A stretch of 64,000 nt of DNA, taken from assembly GCF_001421325.1 (NCBI RefSeq), contig NZ_LMJY01000020.1, positions 62,001-126,000 of the forward strand, written 5' to 3'. The position numbers and the translations under genes are program-made. The notes below the pieces were generated by a model. That model was not told the origin of the DNA. It made no database searches and worked only from the letters and a program-made list of their open reading frames with translations. The DNA comes from Novosphingobium sp. Leaf2. Its GTDB lineage: Bacteria; Pseudomonadota; Alphaproteobacteria; Sphingomonadales; Sphingomonadaceae. Shown in pieces: positions 38,641 to 45,660 of the stretch (within the stretch, counting starts at the first letter, position 1; every line of letters starts with the position of its first letter).

Positions 38641-38759
38641 CCGAGCCGCCAGATGAAGTTGGGCCAGTCACCAGATAAACCGACGCGGCAATCCAGACTA
38701 ATCATTTGCGAGTGACTTCGTAAGGGGAGGTTTGGCGTAATTTTTAAAGCTAACATGTT

Positions 38760-38963
38760 TCAAAAATTTAACGTTATTTCGGACGTATCTTCAATGTAAC
38801 CGCCTTCATCAAGCAGGATGGATGGTGAGGGACGTTGAGGCTCGTCAGATTGTTGAAATGGCTCTGGAGCCTTTCGTCTATTCATCGCTGCCCGTATGAG
38901 CGCGTCGATTGTTCCAAGCATGATCTCTGCTGGGATTGCGCCTGCGACAAGCACTGGTGAAGA
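38760..38963 (-). pseudogene. Probable 3' remnant of a minus-strand gene
   Basis: The last roughly 60 codons of this frame (ASSPVLVAGAIPAEIMLG onward to the end ITLNF) read like genuine protein, while upstream of about 38965 the same frame runs antisense to a more convincing plus-strand frame. This looks like a gene truncated at a recombination junction. A Met at 38921 could still serve as a start for a 53-residue product. I recognise no family. The 150 bases between the SDR gene and this frame are AT-rich with nothing assignable. Confidence 0.35.
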
Positions 38964-38984
38964 CGCGCCGAGTTCAACACTCTC

Positions 38985-39242
38985 TTGCAGGCTGTCCATG
39001 GCCTGATCGAAGACTTCGACACCGTGACCGCGCCCGAGAAGTTGCAGGCACTGGTCAACACGGCATTCAAGGGCCTGCCAGCTTCGGCCACCCGTCAGCC
39101 TCTCGCCCTCGCGGCCGATAACGCGCACCTCGCCCCAAAGGGCGGCGGTAAGCCGACGATCCGGGCGAACGCTGGACACGGTGGCCGTCAGCCTCTCGCC
39201 CTCCCGGCCGATCGCGGCTTCCCCGCACCCAACGGAGACTAA
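38985..39242 (+). CDS. Small frame with internal repeat, 85 residues, possibly a 5'-truncated gene
   Basis: The frame begins at a TTG and its N-terminal half (LQAVHGLIEDFDTVTAPEKL) is protein-like. The C-terminal half carries two copies of RQPLALxAD encoded by a 27-bp direct repeat (39093-39119, 39186-39212). It ends 3 bases before the next start. There is no ATG, and coding character seems to begin before the TTG (EFNT), so it may be the tail of a truncated gene. No family recognised. Confidence 0.4.
   Translation: MQAVHGLIEDFDTVTAPEKLQALVNTAFKGLPASATRQPLALAADNAHLAPKGGGKPTIRANAGHGGRQPLALPADRGFPAPNGD
39093..39212 (+). repeat. Pair of 27-bp direct repeats, 93 bases apart, in frame
   Basis: Copies at 39093-39119 and 39186-39212 differ at one base (G versus C after the first 18 bases). 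The 93-base period keeps the reading frame, so both encode RQPLAL-A/P-AD. This suggests a duplicated coding module or an expanded linker. Confidence 0.8.
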
Positions 39243-39245
39243 CCC

Positions 39246-39932
39246 ATGTTCCGCGAAACCCTCCCACAGGGCCCAACGCCCGCCGTCCCGCTCAAGTCGT
39301 CGCCAGATCGCACCCGCATCCTCGACGAAAAGCGCTACTGGCCTGACGAGCGCGCTTGCCCCAACTGGCCGCACCTGCCTGGTAACATGCGGTACGACGG
39401 CATGACGGGGAAAGCCGGCGCAGAGCAGCGCCTGTCCGTAATTGGCCAAATCCTCAACCAGGCCGCAACATCGCTGCACATTCCTTCGTCTGACGAGGTG
39501 ATTGCCGAATTCTCCCGCGTGTTCCGTCGCAGCGGCACCTTCTACAACTGGCCCGCGATCGGCATCCTCGACCTTAGCCCGCTCGGCATGATGGCCGAAA
39601 AAGACGCCATGCTCATGGTCGAGGCCTGTCACATTCGCGGTTACCTGAGGAAGCTGGAAGCCGCCGCAAAGCGCGATGAAGAATCCGCGAAGGAGCGCAA
39701 GCAGTCCGAGGCACGCCGCGCCCTGGAAGAGTACCGCTCAACGGTTCCCAGCTATGTCGAGGAACTCAGCGGCCTTGCGGACGCGGTTGCCCGCCACCAG
39801 CAGCGTCTCGACGACGAGAAGGCCGTCCAGCGCACGCAGATGCTTCGCCAGCACGCTGAGACGCTTCACAGCAGCGCCGTACAGGCCGCTCACACGCTCG
39901 GGCTCAGCGTGCCCGAAGCGCCTGAATTCTGA
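39246..39932 (+). CDS. Island protein of unknown function, 228 residues, C-terminal coiled coil
   Basis: The protein has a Pro-rich N-terminus, a central segment (AEQRLSVIGQILNQAATSL; VFRRSGTFYNWPAIG; MMAEKDAMLMVEACH) and a long charged helix likely to form a coiled coil (residues about 130-205). A GGAG ribosome site precedes the ATG. I recognise no family. Its place in a run of short genes of uneven composition suggests phage or plasmid origin. Confidence 0.6.
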   Translation: MFRETLPQGPTPAVPLKSSPDRTRILDEKRYWPDERACPNWPHLPGNMRYDGMTGKAGAEQRLSVIGQILNQAATSLHIPSSDEVIAEFSRVFRRSGTFYNWPAIGILDLSPLGMMAEKDAMLMVEACHIRGYLRKLEAAAKRDEESAKERKQSEARRALEEYRSTVPSYVEELSGLADAVARHQQRLDDEKAVQRTQMLRQHAETLHSSAVQAAHTLGLSVPEAPEF

Positions 39933-39950
39933 GGCCAAAGGGAATCAGCC

Positions 39951-40442
39951 ATGGACGTCGCAGCGCTCAACTTTCCGGCCGTCGCTCGTCCTGGCGGTCC
40001 AGATCGAATTGGCACCTTCGCGCGCACTATCGATCCAGTGATCGATCGCGCCGCCGTAAGTGCGGACATCGTAAAGCGGTCGCATGCGCCCGTTGACGGT
40101 AAGCAGGCCGCAAGCCAAGCTGCCGTGTACCATGCGCACATGATGAACGCGGGTGCCCAATGGTGGCACAATGCCGACTACCTCGTTCAAGCGACTTTAT
40201 CGTCAGCAGCCGGGTTCGCTGGCGCTAATGAGCCTCCGGTCCTCTGGCTTAGGATTTACCGTCACGACGGGAAACGCCTGCCCAACCATTGGCAGGACCT
40301 CCAGGCGATCAAGTCCGAGTTGGTCGGACCTGAATTCGAGGCGGTCGAGATCTATCCGAAGGAGAGCCGCCTCAAGGATGGCGAGAACTCATATCACCTC
40401 TGGGTTCCGCTCGGCTGGCCCTTTCCGTCTTTACCTCAATGA
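39951..40442 (+). CDS. Island protein, 163 residues, possible DUF7694-type C-terminus
   Basis: The ATG has a good ribosome site (AAAGGGA). The C-terminal half (LRIYRHDGKRLPNHWQDLQ; ELVGPEFEAVEIYPKESRL; SYHLWVPL) resembles, as I recall it, a small family found in phages and prophages of Alphaproteobacteria annotated DUF7694. The end looks clipped: after WVPLGWPFP the frame stops within a few codons, where I would expect a longer tail. A 48-codon frame on the other strand overlaps this end (40372-40518), suggesting a junction there. Confidence 0.55.
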   Translation: MDVAALNFPAVARPGGPDRIGTFARTIDPVIDRAAVSADIVKRSHAPVDGKQAASQAAVYHAHMMNAGAQWWHNADYLVQATLSSAAGFAGANEPPVLWLRIYRHDGKRLPNHWQDLQAIKSELVGPEFEAVEIYPKESRLKDGENSYHLWVPLGWPFPSLPQ

Positions 40443-40518
40443 CATCGCCCGCCTCTGGCAAATCGCTCCAGTTCCAGTCGCTTATCTTAACGCTGCTATC
40501 CCAAATCTCGATCGCCAT
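40372..40518 (-). CDS. Possible small gene or truncated 5' end, 48 residues
   Basis: An ATG at 40518 with a strong AGGAG five bases away opens a frame beginning MAIEIWDSSVKISDWNWSDL. The first 25 codons look like protein; the rest runs antisense to the end of the plus-strand gene and reads poorly. I interpret it as the intact start of a gene whose remainder was replaced at a recombination point near 40430. It could be spurious. Confidence 0.3.
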   Translation of the reverse strand: MAIEIWDSSVKISDWNWSDLPEAGDVIEVKTERASRAEPRGDMSSRHP

Positions 40519-40568
40519 GCCCACTCCTGTTCCCACGCGGATCTGCGCGATAGGCGAACATGGGATAT

Positions 40569-40917
40569 CCTCAGATTGAGGTAAAGGGGGGAGGGCGGTT
40601 CACGCTCCCCTATGTTGAGCATAGGGCGTCGGTATTGCTGGAAGCAAAATCGTCAATTGGAGTTTCAACGCAAAATGCTGCGAAACTCAGTTCTCGCGGA
40701 AGAATCAACGATGTTCAATCGCAGCATTTTGCGGCGATTGAAAGTAGACGGTTCGATGGCTCGGCTTTGATCCATTCTGAGATTGAGGACGGGTCGTTTC
40801 CAGGAACGACACCCACCAATGGTGGACGTGAGATGATCCAAATCTGGACCATCCCCCATTGGGGGTTTTGCGGCACCATGTCGCAAATCTGCGTCATCTC
40901 ACTTCCTCAAATTGAGG
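40569..40917. repeat. Noncoding block dense in palindromes and hairpins
   Basis: Within 350 bases lie at least eight inverted repeats: 40569-40581 (CCTCAGATTGAGG), 40660-40688 (two stacked stems), 40714-40742 (9-bp arms), 40793-40810 (6-bp arms), 40813-40825 (CCACCAATGGTGG), 40853-40865 (CCCCCATTGGGGG then TTTT), 40867-40887 (8-bp arms, one G-T), 40905-40917 (CCTCAAATTGAGG), plus an outer pair 40828-40836/40894-40902 (GTGAGATGA and its complement). CGCAAAATGCTGCG at 40669 recurs inverted at 40720. No convincing gene lies in 40519-41022. It could be an origin, transfer or packaging site, a structured RNA, or an operator array. Confidence 0.7.
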
Positions 40918-41022
40918 CCGTCAGTTCGTCTGGCAGATCACCGATAGATTGGGTGCAGCAGGAAGCGCAGTGGACGGAAATCGACGGGTCAACCCAATCG
41001 GCTTTGGTATCGAGATTGCTCA

Positions 41023-41391
41023 TCAGTGATGATCCGGCATTTCCAAGGCCCAGACAGGGACCTGGAGAGCATCTGCCAGCTTCTCCAGCGTCGCCTTCCT
41101 CGCCTTGCTTCCCCTCGCCTCCACACGCGCCAGCGCTGGCTGGAGCATACCGGAAGCCTTGGCTAGCGCGTCCTGCGTCATATCGCGATGGACGCGCCAC
41201 GCTGCGATAGGCGTCGCGCCGGCCAATATACCATCCACTACCTCGGAAGGAATGGTGAAGTCGCTCTCCGCAACCGCGCGGTCAGCGGCCATAATGTCCG
41301 CCGCATCAATCAAAGCGCGATAATCAGCCTCGGTAATCACGACCAGCGCGGTGCCATCGGGCGCGGTGATCTTTTGTGCATGGTAGGTCAT
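41023..41391 (-). CDS. XRE-type antitoxin, HigA-like
   Basis: This 122-residue protein has an N-terminal region resembling antitoxins (LVVITEADYRALIDAAD) and a C-terminal helix-turn-helix (residues about 70-115: RVHRDMTQDALAKASGMLQPALARVEARG and following). It follows the RelE-like toxin by 11 bases, the HigBA order. The ATG at 41391 has AAAGGG six bases upstream; a TTG at 41406 in frame is less likely. It is expected to neutralise the toxin and repress the operon. Confidence 0.85.
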   Translation of the reverse strand: MTYHAQKITAPDGTALVVITEADYRALIDAADIMAADRAVAESDFTIPSEVVDGILAGATPIAAWRVHRDMTQDALAKASGMLQPALARVEARGSKARKATLEKLADALQVPVWALEMPDHH

Positions 41392-41402
41392 CGTCTGCCC
41401 TT

Positions 41403-41660
41403 TCAATCGTAGACGCCGCCGCGCGGCCCAATTTCGATGATGGCCAATACCACCAGATCAATCGTGAAGATCACTCGCCAGTCACCAACCCGGAGACGGC
41501 TGTAATCCGAGCCTTTCAGTTCGGTCACGTTGTTAGCGAGGCTGGCCGGATCGGTCGCAAGCTGGTCGATCTTGCCGCGAATGGTGCGCGCAGAGTTGGC
41601 AGGCATCTTGAGCAGCGTCTTGGCTGCCTGCTTGGTGAAGGTGATGTCCCGCTTGCTCAT
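41403..41660 (-). CDS. RelE/ParE-superfamily toxin, HigB-like
   Basis: This 85-residue protein matches small RelE-fold toxins: FTKQAAKTLLKMPANSARTI helix, ELKGSDYSRLRVGDWRVIFTI core strand with the conserved Arg residues, and a C-terminal strand (LAIIEIGPRGGVYD). Members cleave ribosome-bound mRNA (RelE, HigB) or inhibit gyrase (ParE); sequence alone does not decide. It is the first gene of the pair and is preceded by repeated TATAACAC elements (41667-41688). Confidence 0.85.
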   Translation of the reverse strand: MSKRDITFTKQAAKTLLKMPANSARTIRGKIDQLATDPASLANNVTELKGSDYSRLRVGDWRVIFTIDLVVLAIIEIGPRGGVYD

Positions 41661-41666
41661 GCAGCG

Positions 41667-41688
41667 GTTATAACACAGTGTATAACAC
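41667..41688. promoter_or_regulatory. Operator of the toxin-antitoxin operon (candidate)
   Basis: Just upstream of the toxin ATG, TATAACAC occurs twice with a 12-base period, and the same stretch forms an inverted repeat GTTATA-8-TATAAC (41667-41686). A further GTTATA is at 41703-41708. Such AT-rich repeats overlapping the promoter are typical of autoregulated type II systems. Confidence 0.55.
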
Positions 41689-41768
41689 TTGCAAGCGGTA
41701 ATGTTATATTTTCTCGATTAATCTGATGTGAGATTTTGCGGCATGGCGGCTCAAATGCCAAACTTGCC

Positions 41769-41945
41769 TCATGGGATCAGCCCCCGCAGCGGATCGTGGT
41801 CGGACCCAAGGCCCTTTTCGACCAGGCGGCGGATCGCTTCGGCGCGTGATGGGATATCCACCTGCTTACGGCGCCAGTCGTCGATCGCCTCAAGCCACTC
41901 TGGTGAAACGGACATTATGAAGCGTGTGGATTTCAATTCAGCCAT
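41769..41945 (-). CDS. Ribbon-helix-helix DNA-binding protein, 58 residues
   Basis: The N-terminal strand (ELKSTRFIMSVSPEWLEAID) and helices (SRAEAIRRLVEKGL) form the Arc/CopG-type ribbon-helix-helix pattern. I placed the start at 41945 (MAELKST); in-frame Met codons at 41951, 41963 and 41981 also exist. A 14-bp inverted repeat (41948-41961 and 41993-42006) lies immediately upstream, probably its own operator, shared with the divergent small-gene cluster. Confidence 0.75.
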   Translation of the reverse strand: MAELKSTRFIMSVSPEWLEAIDDWRRKQVDIPSRAEAIRRLVEKGLGSDHDPLRGLIP

Positions 41946-41947
41946 AG

Positions 41948-42006
41948 GCATCACTGATATCATTTTACACTTGACATGCAATAGATATAGCCGATATCAG
42001 TGATGC
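41948..42006. promoter_or_regulatory. 14-bp inverted repeat between the RHH gene and the divergent gene cluster
   Basis: GCATCACTGATATC at 41948-41961 is perfectly repeated inverted at 41993-42006 with a 31-base spacer. A consensus -35 element TTGACA (41971-41976) lies between the arms, with the right arm near the expected -10 for rightward transcription. One arm abuts the RHH start. This fits a dimer-of-dimers operator controlling both directions. Confidence 0.65.
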
Positions 42007-42071
42007 AAGCCGAGAGGAGGTTGCACCCTCACTCCCGGCCCTGACCTCAACCGTCTTAGTGGAGACAAATC

Positions 42072-42269
42072 ATGGCTGGAAACGTCATACCCATTCGTGC
42101 GCGTGCTGCCAAGAGCGGATACGCTCCTGATGTTGTGCCTTTCGACAGCAGCAACCCCGCGCACATCAACGCTTGGAACACTTTGTTCGCCTTGGGCTGG
42201 GCTGAAAGCAAGTTCCGCGACAAAGAGCGTCGGGAGCGCACGGCGCGGGTCGGCATGGAGGTTGTGTGA
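42072..42269 (+). CDS. Small island protein, 65 residues, unknown
   Basis: The ATG at 42072 has GGAG upstream. The protein starts MAGNVIPIRARAAKSG and ends with a charged helix (WAESKFRDKERRERTARVG). No family recognised. It is the first of three genes overlapping end to start (TGATG), and is divergent from the RHH gene across the 14-bp inverted repeat, so likely under its control. Confidence 0.6.
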   Translation: MAGNVIPIRARAAKSGYAPDVVPFDSSNPAHINAWNTLFALGWAESKFRDKERRERTARVGMEVV

Positions 42270-42535
42270 TGGGCGAAATCGTCAAATTTCCCTACGCTGT
42301 CGAGGTTGAGCGCAAGGTCCGCCATGCCCAGCGCATGATCACATTCCACGAGGAGCGTATTGAAAACGGCGGCGGAGGCGGGGAGGCGCTCCTCAAGGCG
42401 CGGCTGTCGGAAAGCATGCTGCCAGATTATCAGGCTGATCTACGCAAGGCGCTTGCCGAGAAGGCTTTTTTCGACGCTGGGAGCGTCCTGCAATTCAATG
42501 GCCGCGCTTACGCAGAAATGGCGGGGAGGGCGTGA
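42269..42535 (+). CDS. Small island protein, 88 residues, unknown
   Basis: The start ATG overlaps the preceding stop (TGATG). The protein is hydrophilic and mainly helical (VEVERKVRHAQRMITFHEER; KARLSESMLPDYQADLRKAL). No family recognised. It overlaps the next gene in the same way, marking a coupled three-gene unit of the sort seen in phage accessory modules. Confidence 0.6.
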   Translation: MGEIVKFPYAVEVERKVRHAQRMITFHEERIENGGGGGEALLKARLSESMLPDYQADLRKALAEKAFFDAGSVLQFNGRAYAEMAGRA

Positions 42536-43008
42536 TGTCAGCTATATCCCAGACGACCTACAACCTCGCCCTGACGGCGCAGGCAGCGTCCACGATGGGC
42601 GTTGACGCCAAGTGGGACGCAGCCGTTGCGAATTACCTCCGTGCCTACTCTCTAATGCAGGCGGATGACGAGTACGGCGCGCATAACAAAGCGCATAACG
42701 CCTCCCTGATGCACCGATTTGAGCTTGAGGGGCAATTCGGGAAAGGGTGGCGGCACCATCCGGGCGCCAGTGAAGAAGTAACCCGGATGGATGCAGACCT
42801 TGCCGTTGCGCGGGAGGCGCACAACCAAGCCTATATCGCGCCCTACTGGAAGGCGCTGCGCGATCTGGTGGCAACCCCGTCACCAAGCATCGTCGCGGCG
42901 ACGTTCAAGAGCCTGCTGATCACCGCCGAGGAAATCTACAACGACAGCGCGATGATTGCGGATTGCATGACGATCGTTGCCGAGGATTTTGCCCGGCTGG
43001 CGGCGTGA
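42535..43008 (+). CDS. Island protein, 157 residues, unknown
   Basis: This is the third gene of the coupled cluster. The product is soluble and helical, with WDAAVANYLRAYSLMQADDE, an acidic helix, and a C-terminal helix ending DCMTIVAEDFARLAA. Similar helical proteins of unknown function occur in sphingomonad prophage regions as I recall, but I cannot name a family. A good terminator follows at 43033-43059. Confidence 0.6.
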   Translation: MSAISQTTYNLALTAQAASTMGVDAKWDAAVANYLRAYSLMQADDEYGAHNKAHNASLMHRFELEGQFGKGWRHHPGASEEVTRMDADLAVAREAHNQAYIAPYWKALRDLVATPSPSIVAATFKSLLITAEEIYNDSAMIADCMTIVAEDFARLAA

Positions 43009-43032
43009 CGGATACCCGAACGACTAAACGAT

Positions 43033-43059
43033 GGCCCTCGCTAGCTGCGGGGGCCTTTT
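43033..43059 (+). terminator. Terminator of the three-gene island cluster
   Basis: A 9-bp stem (43033-43041 with 43047-43055, one G-T pair) with a 5-base loop is followed by TTTTC. It ends the accessory region before tRNA-Asn. Confidence 0.8.
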
Positions 43060-43140
43060 CATAAGTGGTGCACTTTTGTGGGAACGGGAAATGGGCTGAG
43101 CCAGATTTCCGTTACAAACCAACACTTTATGAGAAATTGT

Positions 43141-43215
43141 TGGCTCCCCGAGTAGGATTCGAACCTACGGCCATTCGATTAACAGTCGAATGCTCTACCG
43201 CTGAGCTATCGGGGA
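43141..43215 (-). tRNA. tRNA-Asn (anticodon GTT)
   Basis: On the minus strand a 75-nt cloverleaf runs from TCCCCGA to TCGGGGAGCCA, with D-arm TAGCTCAGCGGTAGAGCA, anticodon stem TTCGA/TCGAA around loop CTGTTAA (anticodon GTT), T-arm GGTTCGAATCC and encoded CCA. It borders the accessory island on its 3' side, the usual side for integration, but no duplicated 3' fragment was found at the other island end. Confidence 0.97.
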
Positions 43216-43323
43216 GCGGCCTGTCGGTGTCTCCACCGCCGGGCAGGGGTGCGCCTATAACAGCGTGGTCGAAGTTGGCAACCCCGACATGGCAAAAATG
43301 GCATCGATTTTTTTGCGCGTCGC

Positions 43324-44118
43324 TCAAACCTGGAATTGTTCGGCGAAGATCCGCTCCTCCAGCGTAAAGCCGGGGTCGAACAGCAACGTCAGCTCCTTTT
43401 CGGCGCTGGCGGAAATGCGTACGACGGCGACATCGCGCACTTCCTTGTGGTCGGCCACGGCGGCGACCGGGCGCTTGTCCGGTTCGAGGATGCGAAACTC
43501 CACCTCGGCGCTTTCCGGCAGGATGGCGCCTTTCCACCGGCGCGGGCGGAACGGGTTGAGCGGGGTCATCGCCAGCATCCGGCTGCCCAGCGGGAGGATC
43601 GGGCCGTGGGCGGACAGGTTGTAGGCGGTTGAGCCTACCGGCGTTGCCACCAGGATGCCGTCCCCCGCAAGTTCGTCCATGCGGACGCGGCCATTGATGC
43701 GCACTTCCACTTTGGCGCTTTGGCGTGTTTCGCGCAGGAGCGAGACTTCGTTGATGGCGTGATACGTGTGGGCCGTTCCGGACCGCGTCACGGCTTGCAT
43801 ACGCAGCGGGCGGACCGGAACCTGATGGGCTTCGGCGATGCGCTGGGCGATCGGCGCCGGGCTGGCGGGGCCGTTCATCATGAACCCCACAGTGCCAAGA
43901 TTCATTCCGAACACAGGCTTCAGCTGGTCCCAGTCCAGCATGTCATGCAGCACGTGAAGCAGAAACCCGTCGCCGCCCAGCACCACCAGCACATCCGCGT
44001 CCGCTGCGGGAACCCACGGATGGGATTCGCGCAAGGCCTGCGCGCCCGCCTGCGCTTTGGCGCTGTCCGACACGATCAGTGCCAGGCTGGCCTGGGATAA
44101 ATTCGTGTCCGTCGTCAT
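43324..44118 (-). CDS. nadK: NAD kinase
   Basis: This 264-residue enzyme phosphorylates NAD to NADP. It has the GGDG motif (VLGGDGFLL, Gly48-Gly51), the GMNLGTVGFMMN loop, NEVSLLRETRQ and TPVGSTAYNLSAHGPI. The ATG at 44118 has GGAGA at the right spacing; a longer frame to 44136 is not supported. The gene is divergent from the EAL-domain gene. Confidence 0.95.
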   Translation of the reverse strand: MTTDTNLSQASLALIVSDSAKAQAGAQALRESHPWVPAADADVLVVLGGDGFLLHVLHDMLDWDQLKPVFGMNLGTVGFMMNGPASPAPIAQRIAEAHQVPVRPLRMQAVTRSGTAHTYHAINEVSLLRETRQSAKVEVRINGRVRMDELAGDGILVATPVGSTAYNLSAHGPILPLGSRMLAMTPLNPFRPRRWKGAILPESAEVEFRILEPDKRPVAAVADHKEVRDVAVVRISASAEKELTLLFDPGFTLEERIFAEQFQV

Positions 44119-44214
44119 CGGCTCTCCAAAAAACACGCGTGTTCTATCCCATTACGGGACCGGGGCTCGCGAATTTTGAGGGGTTTTGCAAGGGCTTTAC
44201 GCTATGCCCACGCG

Positions 44215-45567
44215 ATGGGCGCCAAACCTCACAAAACGGTCCGAATGCATTCCAAGGGCATCGCCTACCGGCTGACCGGCATCCCCGGGCTTGATGCGGT
44301 CCATGATCGCATTGCAGCCTGGCGTGAGGATCCCGTGCTGATGCCGCATCTGGCGCATGTCCATGCCATGCTGCTCAGCTTGCGCCGCCTGGATGCCATT
44401 AACATGGCCTATGGTGCGGCTGCGGGCGATGGCGCGCTGGAGGAAGTGGCCGCGCGTATCGGCCAGTTCGCCGAAGAAGAACTTGATGGTCCGTGGATGC
44501 TGGCACGCGCCGGGGGCGGTAGTTTCCTGCTGGTCGCCAACGAGGCGTGCAGCCGCGAGCGCTGGCAGTTGTTCGCCGACCAGCTTGCCGACATGATCGC
44601 GCGGCCCATCCCGGTGCCCTCGGGCATCCTGCGCTTGTCGCCACGGGTCGCACTGATCCGCGGGCTGGGCGAAGAAACCGTGGAGTCCATGCTCGATCGG
44701 TTGGGCCATGCTCTGGGCGACGCGCACGACCAGCACGGCGCGCGCCTGGCCTGGGCCGATGGCGAGATTACCCCGCCAGGCCGCTCGGCGCAGCAACTGG
44801 AAGCAGACTTGCTCGGCGCGATCGACCGGGACGAGATCGAGGTGTTGTTCCAGCCGCAATTCAACCTGCCGGACGATGATCTGACCGGTGCGGAGGCGCT
44901 CGCGCGCTGGAACCACCCACAGCTCGGCCGCATTGGTGCAGGCGCGCTGTTCGCCATTGCCGAACGGGCTGATCATGTGGGACCGCTATCGCGCCACATC
45001 GCGCAAAAGGCGATGGCGGTTGCCAAGGCATGGCCGGGAACGCTGCGCCTTTCCATCAACGTGACCGCAGCCGACCTCGCATTCGGTAGTTATACGCGCC
45101 AGATGCTGAATCTGGTGCGCGAGAGCGGCTTTCCGCCGCGCCGGCTGACGTTGGAGATCACCGAGCAGGCGCTGATCGGCGACATCGAGCTTGCCGCACA
45201 GACGATGGCGGAATTTTCCGCGCAAGGCATCCGCATCGCGCTCGACGATTTCGGCGCGGGCTTCTGCAACTTCCGGTACCTGAAAGTGCTACCGATCCAC
45301 TACCTCAAACTCGATCGCTCGATGATCGACGGGATCACGGCTGACCGGCGCGACGTGGCCGTGCTGCGCGCGATCGTGGCGATGGCCAGGGCGCTCGATC
45401 TGGAAGTGATTGCCGAGGGTATCGAGGAGGAGGCGCAGCGCCTCGTCGTTGCGCGCGAAGGGTGCGCATATTTTCAGGGATTTCTGCGCGCCCAGCCGAT
45501 GAGCGCGGCGATGTTCGCCAAACTCGCGCGCGCGCAGGACGATCCGCTTTACGAGAAGCGCGCCTAG
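44215..45567 (+). CDS. EAL-domain c-di-GMP phosphodiesterase with degenerate GGDEF
   Basis: The protein (450 residues) begins with a GGDEF-like domain whose signature is degraded to RAGGGSF (residues 98-104), so it cannot make c-di-GMP. The EAL domain that follows keeps the catalytic residues: Glu227 in GAEALARW, Asn in SINVTAADL, the EITE and DDFGAGF motifs, KLDRSMI and EGIEEEAQ. It should hydrolyse c-di-GMP to pGpG. No membrane segment or sensory domain is visible. The start codon is uncertain; a TTG at 44176 in frame is an alternative. Confidence 0.9.
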   Translation: MGAKPHKTVRMHSKGIAYRLTGIPGLDAVHDRIAAWREDPVLMPHLAHVHAMLLSLRRLDAINMAYGAAAGDGALEEVAARIGQFAEEELDGPWMLARAGGGSFLLVANEACSRERWQLFADQLADMIARPIPVPSGILRLSPRVALIRGLGEETVESMLDRLGHALGDAHDQHGARLAWADGEITPPGRSAQQLEADLLGAIDRDEIEVLFQPQFNLPDDDLTGAEALARWNHPQLGRIGAGALFAIAERADHVGPLSRHIAQKAMAVAKAWPGTLRLSINVTAADLAFGSYTRQMLNLVRESGFPPRRLTLEITEQALIGDIELAAQTMAEFSAQGIRIALDDFGAGFCNFRYLKVLPIHYLKLDRSMIDGITADRRDVAVLRAIVAMARALDLEVIAEGIEEEAQRLVVAREGCAYFQGFLRAQPMSAAMFAKLARAQDDPLYEKRA

Positions 45568-45660
45568 GGGCACGGTTTCCGGCATGTGATGGTGCGCGTG
45601 GACAGGACGAGCCCCGCACCGTGTGTTAGCGCTACAGCAAGAGAACCGAAGCATGCCAGA

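Noticed and set aside
39945..40190. Minus-strand frame of 81 codons (ends WTARTSDGRKVERCDVHG)
   Set aside because: It looks protein-like, but the plus-strand gene has the better ribosome site and a recognisable C-terminus, so I kept the plus strand.
40569..40917. CRISPR array
   Set aside because: The palindromes differ in sequence and spacing and there are no cas genes.
40560..41210. Plus-strand frame of 216 codons through the palindrome block
   Set aside because: Its translation is low in structure, runs antisense to the antitoxin gene at its end, and has no ribosome site.
38600..43215. att duplication of the tRNA-Asn 3' end at the left edge of the island
   Set aside because: I compared the 3' end of the tRNA with 38606-38760 and saw no matching stretch.
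44215..44800. Active diguanylate cyclase
   Set aside because: The GGDEF signature is degenerate (RAGGGSF) and lacks the catalytic acidic residues.
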